Shown here one piece after another: positions 1-13,512 of a stretch of DNA of 64,000 nucleotides (the stretch's first letter is position 1; every line of letters begins with the position of its first letter). Under the pieces are notes generated by a model. That model worked only from the letters and a program-made list of their open reading frames with translations, did no database searches and was not told the origin of the DNA. Source of the DNA: Dactylonectria macrodidyma (taxonomy: Eukaryota; Ascomycota; Sordariomycetes; Hypocreales; Nectriaceae); the NCBI GenBank assembly GCA_020744425.1, contig JAGMUV010000002.1, positions 558,001-622,000 of the forward strand. The letters run 5' to 3'. The translations under genes and the position numbers were made by a program.

Positions 1-3000
1 ATGCTGTGCCACCCCTGGGTCGTCTTTCTTTTACCGGGTGGGCACGAACCTTTGCCACCACCAGGCCAAAAAGCGAAGCGCTGGGGGCCAATGGCTTCGG
101 CCATATTCGTTCCAGCTATTCGAACCGGGCTAGACCCGCCGATAGCCTCCTTTGCCCATCACCGGCATGTTCATTTGGATTTCGTGCATGTCGACGCGCG
201 CGGTTTCGGTTCGATATAGCCTCATTTTGGTCGGATGTGGAATAGATCAGTGGATGGAGTGAGTGATATTCGCCCAGGATGTCGTATCCCTTCTGAAGGT
301 GGCTTAGGGTCGATGAGAACGAGCAGTCGCAGGTTCGCTGGATCGTGATGGCATTGATATTCAATGACTGTGTCTGATTTCTACAAGCTCGAGATGGTCT
401 GACACGGGGGATAAGCGAATCACAAAGGAAACACTTGAGTGAATCAATATGATCGTCAAATTATGCATGACCATTCACATCACGATAGTACGTGCTCGAC
501 TCTGACAAACAAACCTCCAACGTCCGGAGATATCAAACATAGACACGGCATAGTATGAGACCAACTATCAACAGGGGATAGAAACGGGCCAGAATACCCG
601 ACGGGACCCTGAATCACACGGAAAGACGATAGTCAGAGTCCCATTGGACACCCGTTCGGGTCGCCTTTGCTTTACACTAGACGGCGTCTGATAACTCACA
701 TTTGGGGTTTTGACCCCAAACTCATCCATCCCCCTTGAGCTAGTTATATCGGTGTACAGCTGAGAACATGGTTGGACGACGATGAACCCGTCAACCGTCA
801 GTGTGTGTGTGTGAGGGAGACAGCTAAATCACACCTCCAGGAACGGGCATCTCTGGGAAGCCGAGGGCGCGTGACCATATCCGGGGTAGAAGAGCATCAT
901 CGTTGCACTCGGGATAAGCTCGTCAATGTGAGTTTCGTTTGTGTGGTTGAATACTTGGCTCAATCGGAGAGATATCTTCCCACACCGGCAGACGGGTCAG
1001 CTGCCCTGCCTGATATCCTGCGACGTTGTTTTGCAGCAACAATGGGGGAGGGGGCGTGGAAAAGAATGACAGCACTGCTGCATGAACCTCCTCCACGGAT
1101 ACCCCGGATCTTCACAGCTGCTGCATCAAAAAGCCACAGGCCTGCTTACCGGTCAACGCATTGGTACAACCGTGCAGCAACAAGACTCGGAGAGCATACC
1201 GGCCGTTACGACGCTGAGCGCATAAGCAAGGAAACGCCATCCGAGCCAGCGTGTGTGTATTTGGGAAGAGGGGAAAGTTTGTGATAAGTGACATGCTTAC
1301 ACACACGTAAACGAAAGAAGCAACGGCGTGCGTCGGATCCGAACGCCTCGGAATGCAACGCCTCCGGGGAGGGGGACGTGGAGAGGGAGAAACGCTACTA
1401 CGCCTCCTTGTTCCATGCTACGCGCCACTTGTAGTAGACGCGAAGTATATTTGTGCGACAAGAGCGGTGAATATGAATGAAGCCGCGCTTGCCCGTTGCG
1501 CTATTGCGAGAGAAGCAATTTCTTGTCAGACTTGTCTGTTCTGATGAAAGCCGCCGTTGTGACGTGCCGTAGATACGCAACCCAGTATGAACATCGATAT
1601 AAACGCCAGTGTGCCACACACATTAGGGTTATTCCTCGACGCTTTGATATGGGGTGGGCGCTGTCAGACATACGTATCGGCAGTTTACGTAAAGACGAGA
1701 TAGACTCGCTTACACGGTCCCGATTCGATTCAAGATGCTAAAAGCAGAGAGCGGATCTTGGTGTTAGCGGCGCTTGAAGGGTTGGCGAATGCGATATTAT
1801 TCGTACGAACGGGCCCGGGACTTGGAGATTGATGTTTGTTTGAACTGGCGCCGTGCAAGAAACGGCAGCACTAGCAATAGCAATAGCGGATACTGGGCTC
1901 CTCCGAAAGGCCCCACGACGAAGCAAGCGAAAACGACGGGCTGCTGTTGAGATCGGCCTCTCTCCCCCGCTGAGATGAGACCCAGATGAGACCGAGACCA
2001 CTAGGAGGTCCATCTCAATAGCCTACGTCGTACTGTCCAGGGCGCCAATGCACCTAGTCGGACAGCTGAGATGCGCTGTAGCAATGGTTCGTTTGCTGGG
2101 GAGGGGCCCTGTCCTACCTATATGGAGTCGCTGAGATGGGCACAGACGCTGGACTAGGTGAGCTTGCTAGGTTCTTTGGGACGCACGGCCGCTGTACTAC
2201 CTTGGCTTTTTGATGGAGTTTTTTTTTTCATTGATCCTGGAGGCATTTTCCCAGGGCGCCAAGCACTGAGCAGTGACAGACCAGGGCTCCATCAAGCCGT
2301 CTCCATACCTTACCCCCCAGCTTTGCACGATCCAGACGCTGGATCCCGATGGCGGTGCGATATTAAGCCTGCAGAATACGTCATTTTTACATCAGTAGCA
2401 CCAGACAATGGGGCTATGCGAGGGAAACAAGCAAATTGCCCACTGAACAAGAAACCCTGACGACAGAGGGCAATGATGGGACAGAAAGGGAGAGTTGAGA
2501 AAGGAATTACTGCTGGGGAGAAGAAGCAAGGGCAAAGCATATCCCCTCGTACCTGAGAGCGCCCAACAAAAGGGTTGCTCCAACGGCGCCTCTAGGTGGG
2601 CCCTAAAGACGACAATTGCAACCCTCCCAGACCAGGTGTGGTATCACCAACCGGCCTCGAGTGCTCGAGTGGGTGTAAGCCATCGCCCCAGCGTCGCTCT
2701 TGAAGCGGGAGCATGCGCAGCCCCGCCCACGGATAGCCAATGCCGGATGCATGATGCCTCATGGAGGAAAAGAGCAGCTCGCCGGTCCAAGAAAAGGTGC
2801 CTTGCTAACGGGATTGCTCATCAGGTTTGAAGATGATGGGCAAGGTAAGCCCACACCTATCCCGTCCTTTATCTGACCGAGTCTGCCGGGATGAGGAGCG
2901 TTGGCGATCAGCGGGGGATTATTGAACCACTCGCGCCCTGTTCCCCGACACCCCCTTTCACGATGCCCAAAACAATCCCCCCTCTCATACGGGCTTCGTG

Positions 3001-3755
3001 TCCTGCTCCGCATCTTTGCCCGCATGGGGTAGCTGGCCCATTTCGATATCTGGGGGGGGGGAGGTTAGGAAGGAGGAGGTGAAAGAGAGGGGGGGAGGGA
3101 CGCGCGGGTGAGCCCTAGCACGCCGGCCCCTTCAGCCTCGACACCAAGTAAGGCTTGGACGGAGCGAGTAGTGCACAGCTGTCGTGTACAGTACGTAGGA
3201 GGGGGGATCCTGGGATTGTTTGACCGTGGTTTGCGTTGTGGAGGGTGACTGACCGGTGCTCGGGATCCCGGTTCAGGACGCTCTGCCAAACCCCAACCAT
3301 GCGGCCTTACATCATCTCTATATCATGCCGCATCCCGGGCGAGGCGGAGAGGCACGCGGGCGTAGCTTTGAGCAGGGACGTAGCTTTGAGCAAGGAACGT
3401 AGCGTTGAGCTGGCCTCGAAATTTCGACACCGCTCGAGATCAACTGACATAGCAGACGTCCATCGCGGCTGGAGCTTTATTCGTCTCATCTCATCTCTGC
3501 AGCCATGGAACGAGAAGCTGGAATTTGTGGCAACAGACTCTGGCGGGACTGGAAGCGGAGGCGGCTTGGCTTGGCTTACTGAGGAGAAACGAACAAGCCC
3601 AGCTCCGTGTTGCATTGAGGGGTAAGTAAGGTAAGGTAAGAGGAGGCGGGGAACACAAGGGGGGAAGGGGAGGATACTATGCTGTTTGGGTGAAAGGCCA
3701 AAGGTGCCAGTGTCCAGAAGGAGTGTGAAGCTAAGATAGGGTGACATACATAACA

Positions 3756-3860
3756 GGACATACATACAGTAGTAGCATTGGCGTACAGACAGTGGTAGCA
3801 CAGACAGACAATAGTAGCATTGGCAGACAGTAGGTAGTATGTAGTAGCACAGCAGAGTCG
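3756..3860. repeat. Short imperfect repeats built on a TAGTAGCATTGGC / CAGACAG unit
   Basis: The words AGTAGCATTGGC, CAGACAG and TAGTAGCA recur several times within about 100 bases, in a loosely tandem arrangement. It looks like a decayed minisatellite. No coding role is visible. Confidence 0.5.
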
Positions 3861-6800
3861 AGGTCTTTGGATGAGGACATTCGAAAGGCGAAGCAAGGCC
3901 CAAGTGGCCGCAACGGGGGGTGTTTCGTTCTTTTTTCGTTTGGTGTGTGGCTTGTGCAATCTTCCTTTTGCATCCTGTTCCGGCGGCTGAGCGGCGCTGA
4001 TCCCATCACCCCACATCCGGCCGGGGTGGAAGTTCCGGCGAAGTTTGAGAGGAGCCTCAAATCCACAGTTCAGTTCCACACAACAGGCAGGCATGCTTGG
4101 CTTGAGCGCCTAGAAACTCTGAACGATTTAAACACCACGATATTTCGTATCTCTCCCTCGATAACGAAACTCTGAGTATATCTAAGCCGCCTATCTTTCG
4201 ATGATAAGGCAAAAGAGTCACTGATATGCGGGGGGATCGGCGACGAGTCCTGCATCTCCATCGCCCCCCGGAGCCATGGCCCACCCCCCGCCTCTTTCGC
4301 CGCCCGACGACTAGAATTGCGCGGCGTAAAAGGACATTGCCGCTGGCACAGCGTTGCAGGCGCCTCTCTCTCACTCACTCTCACTATGGGCTTGGTTTGA
4401 GGAGAAGGAGGAGGGGGGGTTGGGCTAGGTGGTTGGCAGGGTTCGACTTACTTGCTTGGTTGACGGCGGAGGGCTTTCGCTCTACTTGCCTTAGAGGGAA
4501 TGTCAAACGCCTGAATCCGGGGTCTAGACTGCACGGGCTTGTCGTAGATATTTCGGGATGCAATGTATCAAGGGTCCATTCAACTCCATGGTGTTTGGCC
4601 ACCGCGTCTTGGCTACCTGTCGTCTGAAGGAGGAAAGATGGGCGGGTTTTGCGGTCGTGGCGTGGCGGGCCCGGAAGATGGCAACATCCCGGATCATCGA
4701 TGCGGCACACTTCAGGCCAAGTTCAGGGTCATCTTTCCTGGCATCTCTTGGTGGTGGTGGCGTGGCCACCCTGCTGCTGAGATGGGGGGATCCGGCGTGG
4801 TCGATCAGGGTCGTCGAGCAACTGCCTGGCATCACTGTTTGCTGATCATCTCGATATCGAGGGCAACCAAGCCCGAGTCAACACCAGATCATGGCCTGCT
4901 TTTCTCCCAAACTTGTTGGAACTCAATCGCCAAGCCTGGAGACCCGTGGATGGACGAGGGGCGAAACACGGACCATGAATCATTGCTCCTTTGGTTGCGT
5001 TATCTGACGATGAAATGTCATATCAGCCCGCAGGCGCTGCAGAGGGTTCTGACGGACCCATAGGTTAACGGAGAAGTGGGAGATGCCTGAGTCGAGGCGA
5101 TATCGGGTTTCGTACAGTTGCCTGCTTGTCACTGGCTGGGCGTGCTTGCAACAGAATACCACCACACTCTTGGACGAGGAAAGCCAACCCAGGCGGCCAA
5201 GTACCTAACCCTTGCCTGCTGTCCTGCAAGACGACGGTTGAGTTTGATATCGCGCGTAGGTCCTTTTCATGACGCCCCGCACACCGCTCCAGGTTGAGTG
5301 CTTGCGTACATGTAGTCGAAATGGAACAGCGCGGGGACGCTGATCTCGGGGCTGGTTGGCTCGCGCTCTCTTGCCTGTAAGCAAATGGTCAAGGCAGCAA
5401 AGGCGGAGGTGGTTTCTTTCTTGCATTTCGAAGCCGCGACCAAGCGTCGACCGAGTGCTGGAAGCGAGTCACCACATCATCCACAATCCACATGCAAACA
5501 CGCACAGATGATGTGCCGTCCATGATGAATCTCGGTGTGCGGATTGCCTCACCCCTGTACCCTGTCCCCCTGTTCCTGTTCGGTGGCCCCTCCTCCCCTT
5601 GCCCTCTTCCCACCCTCAGCTTTCACCCCTGTCCCCTGTCATGGCGTGGGTGCCGGCTTAGCGAAGAGGCAGAGGAGCCTTGAAAGCCTCACAAGTGGGA
5701 TGGGGCGCGCGGAATGGTGGGGACAAGACCATGCAAGCCTCACACGCAGCCAATGAAGCAACAAAGTTTCGCTTGGCCGTTTTCAAGTCCATCGAAGGGT
5801 GGTGGACGATTCTGGCTGCAGAGGGGGGACTCTGGGCGCCTGCGAGGGTGCATATGTGGCGTTTTGCGAAGCCTCCCGAGTTGAGACATGGCTAACATGA
5901 TACTGTGCAGAAAACTGCACGAAGCTGCAGATGTGGGTGGATGACATTTTTTGCAGGTTCGTGCGCGCGCGGCTCTGATAAGACATGCCGATCCCGCAAG
6001 TCGGTTATCATTCCGCGCCCAGACTCTGGTCTCTCAACCTCTCAAGTAGGGCTTGTGTCATGCAGTTGACAGGACGACACCGGAGATGCGTGTGCCATTG
6101 TGTCTTATCACCCAAGGGAAACCCAATGGCGCCGATAGAGGAGCCATGGACCGATAAGAGAGGCAAGCTCCGTTGATACGGGAGCCATTTTGCCAAAGCG
6201 TTTGAATGAGGGCATCTCGGGATAGGAATTCTGGCATGTCGTTGCTGATGGGTTTCGCTCCACCCCTCCCTCCCTAGTTGGTCGCATCGTGCTTGGAATC
6301 TCATCCGCACATACCGTGCCGACCGAGCCTGCGCACCATCCCAATCTTACGACAGGGTAGCCTGGGCGGCCGGGCGTGTAGGAGGGGAAAGCCATCTGGG
6401 CGCTTTTGCTCTCCTCTTCCTCATTGCGTGTGTACTTGGGATGCTACGTAGCAGTTTGGCGAGAGTTCTGGCCTCTTTTTTTGCAGAGATGGCGTGGAGG
6501 CGCTAGAGTTGACGAGGCGCCGGATGAACAAACTCTGGTGCCATCCCACGTTCGGTGGCTCCCGCTCAGGATTGAGGGCTCACCGAGATTTCATCGACAC
6601 GCAAAAAAAGCCCCTAGAGAAGAGGGCTCGAGTGTGAGTTTGACACCATGGGCGGATGGTTCCCTAGCCGTTCCCTTCGAGTCAGTGGGAAGTGCATGGT
6701 GGCTACTGCGACGCCGGTCTGCAACGGAGCACCACGAGGTTTTGACGGACGCAAGGCGCAATACCTCATGCCATGGGACGCATCAGGGCGTGGTAGGCCA

Positions 6801-9800
6801 AGCCTTGACACGAGGCAGTATCGGCTACAGATGGAGAAAGCGGCAAGTAAGCCAGAGGCAAAGTGAGAGAGCCAGACTTAGAGACCCCGGCGATCTTGTG
6901 ACAATGGGTTGCTGCACAGTTCAACACAGTATATCTAGAGTTGGAGGGGGAATGAATGCATTGGATTGTCCATTGCCCATGGGCCATTGTTGGGGGATGG
7001 CGGTTTGCCATGTTGAGCAATCCAGTTCCGGGGTGTTGCAGCACAAGGGTTGGAAGGGTCGAGGGGACCCGGATGCCCACCATCACTGTGCATCATGGTA
7101 TCATTGTATCATGATGATCCATCACCCATCATGCCCAATTATGTGATGGAGAGCAAGCCGTTGTCGTATCAGCTCGCAGGGAAGTTGGTTGGGGAAAGCT
7201 CTGGGCGTGCATTTTGTACGTAGTAGTGCAAGGGGAGCATTGCAGTGCAAAGCCACAAGCAGCATGTACTGGAGCGCGACAGGGACCCCCCATGGCGCCA
7301 TGGAGCGTGGAGCATGGAGCATGTAGCCAGGGAGGCGAAGTGACGGGAGGCGAGAGAGGAGGGGCTCATGGCGAATCTGGCGAGTGGCATCGCGTTGCGA
7401 GTTGCTCCAGTCTAACCCAGCGTCTGTAGTGAGAGGCATCGCCATCCAACATCCCTCCATCAGATCATGATACATTGCATTGCCGCAGCGTCCGGGTGCT
7501 ACCCCTTGTCACTTCCATACATATGGAACGGCTCCGTAGCCGAGACAGTGCAACACAGTGCACTCGGGACGGCTATAGTTGACGCTGCTATGCCTCCAAG
7601 GAGAGCAGAAACGATGTGGTGCGAGTGCCGAGGAGATCCTTGGGTCGAGCGGCGCATGGGCCTGCGAAGCTCATGATTTTTAGTTCTTGAGGCTTGAGAT
7701 GGAGGGGGTGGGAGGGGGCGCTTTCTTTGGTCGTTGGGGCCCTTTTGGACACTCCCGCAGCCTCTAAATTGTGTAGTAGTGGTGCGACCGTCTCGGCATC
7801 GGGTCTTCGTTGGACTAGATTCGACGACTGCCTACCATAGTACGGTGACCTGACACCAGACGACGGGGCCATGACCTAAAAGTAAAGATCGGGGATCGAT
7901 TCCTCTTTGACTGTGAAGCCCGAGCCGGGGAGGTTGATTTTTCTTAGTTGCCGTTTTGGTCGACCGCCAAGGTTGATCCCCCCATTCCCCTAAAAAAACA
8001 AAAAATAAAGCTGCCCCACATGTTGATTGTCCCAAGACGTTGGTGCTTGGTGTTGTGCGAGTGATCAAATCAGTGAGGGTGAAAATTCAAAACCCAGGCG
8101 AAAATCAGATCGTGGCATGGCCTGAGAGTTGCCGCCGGGGCCATGAGTGGCCCGTGCACTGTTTCTTATCTCCTTTGCTGGGCCCATGGGCAAGGATTGA
8201 AGGGAACGCCAACCCATGTAGGCAGGAATGGCGCACTTTGAGAGTGCCAATGATGAATCGCCGCCACATAACTGTGCCCACTGTATCCACTGTGCTATAT
8301 CTTGCAGCAGAGTCCCAGTAAAAAAAATAGTAGGGAACCCCACTAGGCAGGCAGAAAATAATCCTATCCAGTCATCTTAGAAAGAAACCCTCTCCACCGT
8401 GACATTGGCCTTAGTAAGGGGACATTTTACTCATGATATGATGATTTAGATGGTTTGATCCCCTTGATCCCTCCTCTGCTTCCCCTCTTGCCATTCTCTG
8501 GCGGTTCCAGCCGAACGCAGCAAGCGGAAAACAAGACATTTTTGACATTTGCCGAGTTTGACGATGGGAAAAGAGATGAGAAAAATGGGATGACGCATTC
8601 TCATGACGAGATCAGGAGCCGATTCATTCAGCATTCCTCCCCCACAGATCTTGATGCGGAGGGTGCCGGTCTCGAATAGCCACCTTCCAATGAGCGCGCC
8701 CGTTGCTGTGGAAGGTCAAAATTGTTTGCGTTAGCATTCGCTTTGTGTGCTCATCCTCATCTTGTCAGAGTGCCAGTCGCCAGCCGCCCAGAAACCCAAC
8801 TTGTCAGAAGCATAACAGTTTTTGGGGCGGTGGCTTGTGGCTTGGCACTTGGCCCTTGGCTGTGTGGCGGGGGCTTCGCTCAATTCGGGTGGAGCTGGAG
8901 GAGAGGAGGAGAAAAGGTTAGGTCAATCGAGGGAGGGAGAGCGAAGCAGAGGAAGCAGTTTAGCTCAGGAGGCCAAGAGCCCAGTGCGAACGGCAGTGTG
9001 AGCGGAACCCAGTCGCCATGGCCCATGATGAGATGGAGCCGGCGGCGGGCGGCTGAGAGTTGCAAAAAGCCCCAGGGGGAAGAGGTTGGCCTTCCGCTTC
9101 CTGTCAGATAGATAGCTGAGATCGCAGGATGGACCAGGGCGGACAGATTTGGGGAGAACAGAGGGGAATGGGTCCTGGAGAAGAAGAAACTGGGCCAGCA
9201 GAAGCAGGTCACCGCATCATCGACAGGGCCGCCTGATGGAAAAGACCAGCAGCAAGCAAGCAAGCAGTGCATCATAATAGAAGCAGCGGCCCACCGAGGT
9301 ACACCAACCAGACCCAGGCGCAGGGGACGAAACAACTGAGAACAACAAGCGCCTGGCCCCCTCCCCGGTCGCGGTTGGGGATGGCCTCGTCCGGAGCCTG
9401 GCAGGCATCCCTTCTGAGACAAAGCCAAGGATGCGACACATGGACAAGACAAAGCAATTCGCATCTGGGCAACCAAAAAAACGCCCAACGGTGTGAGATC
9501 AAGGTCCGGCTCCGGCTCCGGGGGGGAGGGGAAGGGCTGCCTCGCTTGACCAATCCCTTGCCCACGGTCATGGGCCCAGGCACAAGAACTGGCCGTGGTG
9601 AGGCATGGAAGAATGAGCGCGTGGTTTCTACGACGACCTACGTCATTGACGACTGGCGGCGCGACCGACCACGGCGTTGCCCATGGCCCATGATCCATCG
9701 GTCGACTTGCATGAGCGGGCCTTTGGCAACAGGCGAGTGCCGTAACGCGTGCGCACACGCACATGAGGTACCTACAGCTGATATCCCAGGTAATGGAATA

Positions 9801-10578
9801 GAGGGAGGGGAAATCACGTAACGCCTGAGAATCCCGATGTATAGTACATGCAGTAGTTTGACACGGGTTTGGCTAATGCATCCTCTTGGGAATACACATG
9901 CGCCGATGATGATGGAATTGTTTGCTGGGTTGCGGCTTGTTTCCTGGTACTTGGGGTCTGGGCACCTCGAGCCAAGCGGACTCACGGACTCGAGATGAAC
10001 TGATGAACTGATCAATTGAACTGGGACTAAACAAAGCATGGGCCACCACACAAGGGCGGGTTTCCACCCCCACGGAGTTAAGAGCCCCAGCTGGTGTATT
10101 ATTTTTCTTGTGCTGATTTTTTAGTCTTGTATCGGGATCGGACTGGATTGCTAGCAAGCCCTTTGTCGAGTCGTCCGTCTCGTCTTCCCCCCCTTCGGTG
10201 ACCGTGCTTGGTGTGTCTGGACCACAACCAATGTGCCCGTAGCAGTGGCGCTTGCGGGGACAGGGCCATTGTAGGTAAAGAATGGTCGGGGGATGACTGC
10301 TGGGGCTTGGGTTACTCGAACTGGGTACTCCGTACTCCGTAGTGGCGTTTGATCTCCCACTATGAAGATTTTTTGTTGTGGTGTTTACCGTTTAGTAAGG
10401 GGGCGAAAGGAGGACCCAGTTCTTGCCGGTGACGGGATTCAGGGATGGTCGAGTTTTTGATGGGGGTCTAGTCAAAAGTTGATGGGGTGGTCTAGTTCGG
10501 TGATGGATGATAGGATGTGACGATGGGGATGATCCAATGGTAGGCTCGAGTGGCAGATTCCTGTCATGTCATGGTGTT

Positions 10579-10681
10579 GTAGGTTTCGCAGATGGTGGCA
10601 GTTCCGCAGGCCGCAGTCGTAGGTTCCGGGCCGTGGCAGGTTCCAGTGGGATGTAGGTTCCAGCGGTAGGTTCCAGTGGCC
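10579..10681. repeat. Degenerate tandem repeat of GTAGGTTCCAGNGG
   Basis: Five to six imperfect copies of a 13-18 base unit (GTAGGTTCCAGTGG and variants with GTTCCGCAGG or GTTCCGGGCC) run head to tail. The last two copies are the best matched. It is a local minisatellite in non-coding DNA. Confidence 0.6.
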
Positions 10682-11099
10682 CGTATCCCTAGACGCACGG
10701 CGGAGTCGGTGAGATTGCTGTAGGTACTGTAGCACTGATAGCAAGTAGACAGGCAAAAGAATGAGTTTCAACAGCCCGCACATCCCGATGTCAGCGGCGA
10801 CGACGGCATCTCGCGGCCCTGCTTTTCGATTGCCGACGCTTCCATCACGAAGAGATGCTATTCCCAATCTTCGCTGCCGCGCGGAGAAGACGGCGAAAGA
10901 CGGGCGCTGGGGGGATTCGGCGCATCCGGAGCCAAACGGGACCCCGGCGACAATCGCCGAACGGTTTCAGTGGGGACTGCCACTGTTCCAAGACAAACTG
11001 TACTGAACCGGCCTCTAAACCCGCTGAACGCACGCACTCATCCAAAACACAGAGGCCCGCCAAGCCCTGTGCGCGACATCTCTCTGGCTTTCAACCCCA

Positions 11100-13512
11100 A
11101 TTCAAAACCACCCACCGCAATAACACCCACACCACACATTCGCAACCTCCACCCACCTACAGTATCTAGCCTGCATGACACCAAGAATGCGCCTGCGAGA
11201 AGAAAAAAAATCAAGAGAAGCTCGGACCAGTTAACGCCACTCTTGCCCTCTTCCCCCAGGCGTGTCTCACATTGGCACACAGAAGAGCAGCCAAAACACC
11301 ACCGCATGCTGATCTGACATGCTTTGGCGCCTCTGGGTTTACGTCTCTGGGCGGCCGTCTGGAATGCCTCGTGAATGTTGTCAAAAATATTGTCTGAGAT
11401 GCCGGTCGGTGGCAATACCTATGCCCATCCCCATTGAACCAAACAGCTGTGTACACGGCCTGGGGCGACGGCCATGGCAACATCCTTCGCCATGACGACC
11501 GCAACCGTCCTTTTCTACCCTCTTACTCCTCGTACTCCCTCCCGCCAATCTTCCCAATTGACTTCTTCTCTGCTGCACTCACACTCTCTCGTTTTTTTGT
11601 TGCCTCCCGTCTCCAGCTTATCCGTTTCTCTTTGTCTCTCTTGATCGTGCCGCCGCCGCCGTTCGCCGCTCTCTACTTCCGCTGACGTCGTTTGTTGGCC
11701 GCTTTCGTCAACGTCCAGAACTCACTCTCACAGCTTCGTTTTTCTTTTTGATCTTATACCTGCATCAGCATCGCTCATTCTCTGCTAATTCATTCTGCCA
11801 CCACGTCTCTAATCGTGTCTCCTTTGTCCTCTATTTCCATCTCATTATTCTTTTATTTGCAAACCCTTGTCGACATCGTTCAAGGCCCCCCTGTCAGGAC
11901 GTGCTCCCCAGTTATACGGGAGTAAGATACACACACATTCAACCCCAACCGGTGTACGCATTAATCCCTACCGGCGTACGCTACCCATCCCTACCGGTAC
12001 ACTCGCAACGTCCATGCTGCCATCATCCATCGAGCAGATAGGCCTACAACCGACCAGATACACAGCCAGACGTACATACATGCACAGTACACGCATCTTG
12101 GCTCGCACACCTTGATTGCTCGAAAGCCACTCACATCCTCTTGAAGCAATCGAGACGCCCCCCCTCCTTCAAGGCCTCCCCCCCCCTCAAAGGTCAAATC
12201 CCACTCACACAAGCGCTTCAAGCCTGCAACTGGCTGGTTTTGGTGCGTCTGCCATCATCGCCAAAAAGGCAAGCCCCGTCCGTCTTGGTTCGTCTCCAAG
12301 TCCATTCTCACCCCCCTCCGACAATCGCCATCGCTCCACCGGGCGCCCTAGCAAATCCCACGGTTCCCACACCCTTACCAAGCTACCAAACCCTCCCAAA
12401 AGCCTCCATCCTCCATCCCACCCATCCTGGAACACTTAGACCACCCTAGACGGTCTTTGCCTACGCCTCCACTTCACTTCCAAGCCTAGCAAGCCAAGCA
12501 AGCCTACGCCTACGCGGCTCATAACCTTGTCCTGTTAGTACCTTGTCCTGCTTAGTTCCTCGTCTCTGTCCATAGCCCACAGTCCACAGTCCACGGTCTG
12601 TTAGTTGATGCCGCCCAGCCCGGCCGGGCCTTCCAGTCCTCAAAACCATCTGCCCCCCGCTATCGCCATCGCTTGAGTCTGACCTTTCCCTTCCTCAGCC
12701 CCATCAGCTTCTGCTGTCAAGAATCTCGATTAGACTGCCTGACTGCTTGACTGACTGTCCCATCAGTATCAGCATCAGCAGCTTCTCACTTCACGACACT
12801 CCGACCATCCGACCACCCGATCCCTTGAACTCTTTCCCTCGAGTTCATCTCTCCCCGTCGTCTTCGCACCGGTCGCGAAGCCTTCCTCTTGACGTTGTCG
12901 AAGCCATCCCGCTTCGCCACTGGATCCGTCAACTCCATTCGCCTCTCTCGCGTCTGGACCTCTTGCATCACCTTTGGCCGTGTCCCTCGTCGGTCAATTC
13001 CTCCTTCCCTCTTTCCCTCGGTTGCGATCGCGCTTCACGAACCTGCTCTGTTGCTGGAATATTGCCTGAGCAGTCCCGTGTCGCCTATTTGCTGCCGCTT
13101 CCACCACCCCCCTGGAACCTCATGTAAGTCATTTTTGCAGCCGCAGACGCAACACCAAACCTTCAAAAACCGCCACGCATAACTCTTGCCCATCAAAGCC
13201 ACCCGAAAAACCACGTTTTCCTCACTTCCCGTTCGACTCGACAATTTTGCGTCCTCCCGCCAGAATGCTGACAAGTGCCTTCCGCTTTAGACCTAATCTC
13301 GATAACGAAGCATCGCTCTGTCATCCTTTCCGTCCTATGCGTTTGCGATAAACTCCACATCATCGATTCAGCATCCTTCTTGTTCTCCCCAGATCCGTCA
13401 TTCTCACCTTCTCACCTCTCTCATCCTCGCGTGGACCGGCTTTTAGACAAAGCCTCCGTCCACCTCCTTTTCTCCCTCTCCCTCTCCCCTCCAAACCTGT
13501 CACGAATCGGTA
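11100..13512 (+). promoter_or_regulatory. CT-rich long leader/promoter region upstream of the CBM21 gene
   Basis: Some 2.4 kb before the ATG at 13513 is strongly pyrimidine-rich on the + strand (for example 11580-11850, 12780-13060 and 13370-13500) and contains many small upstream open frames but no convincing gene. Such tracts are typical of promoters and long 5' untranslated leaders of regulatory genes in filamentous ascomycetes, so I infer it is the promoter plus leader of the next gene. A transcript start cannot be read from sequence. A short triplicated CCTACCGGNGTAC word sits at 11945-11999. Confidence 0.5.
11945..11999. repeat. Three imperfect copies of CC(TA)ACCGG(YG)TAC
   Basis: AACCGGTGTACGC, TACCGGCGTACGC and TACCGGTACAC follow one another at roughly 20-base spacing, each centred on a CCGG and followed by TAC. 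It may be a small regulatory repeat in the leader or only a decayed tandem duplication. Confidence 0.4.

Larger units (their letters stand above)
1..11100. other. Gene-poor stretch without a supportable gene
   Basis: I see no coding region here that I would defend. The open frames, including those at 6406-7146 (+) and 8880-9764 (-), have low-complexity or random-looking translations with no family motif and no splice-linked continuation. The stretch holds G-runs (about 3050-3062), short imperfect repeats (3756-3860 and 10579-10681, listed separately) and pyrimidine- or purine-rich patches. It may be ordinary intergenic DNA, distal regulatory DNA of the CBM21 gene, or a source of non-coding transcripts. 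No tRNA-like B box in a plausible cloverleaf was found by eye. Confidence 0.6.

Noticed and set aside
4976..4984. TGAATCATT copy far left of the cluster
   Set aside because: A single copy in gene-poor DNA agrees with chance (about 0.5 expected in the window); not counted as part of the operator set.
6406..7146. 246-codon open frame on the plus strand
   Set aside because: No motif and random composition (runs of His, Met and Cys at the end); no splice-linked continuation.
7885..7905. GGATCGATTCC resembling a tRNA B box
   Set aside because: No A box at the right distance and no acceptor-stem pairing by eye.
8880..9764. 294-codon open frame on the minus strand
   Set aside because: Ser/Cys/Pro-rich translation without domain or ATG-supported conserved start; it looks like chance openness in GC-rich DNA.
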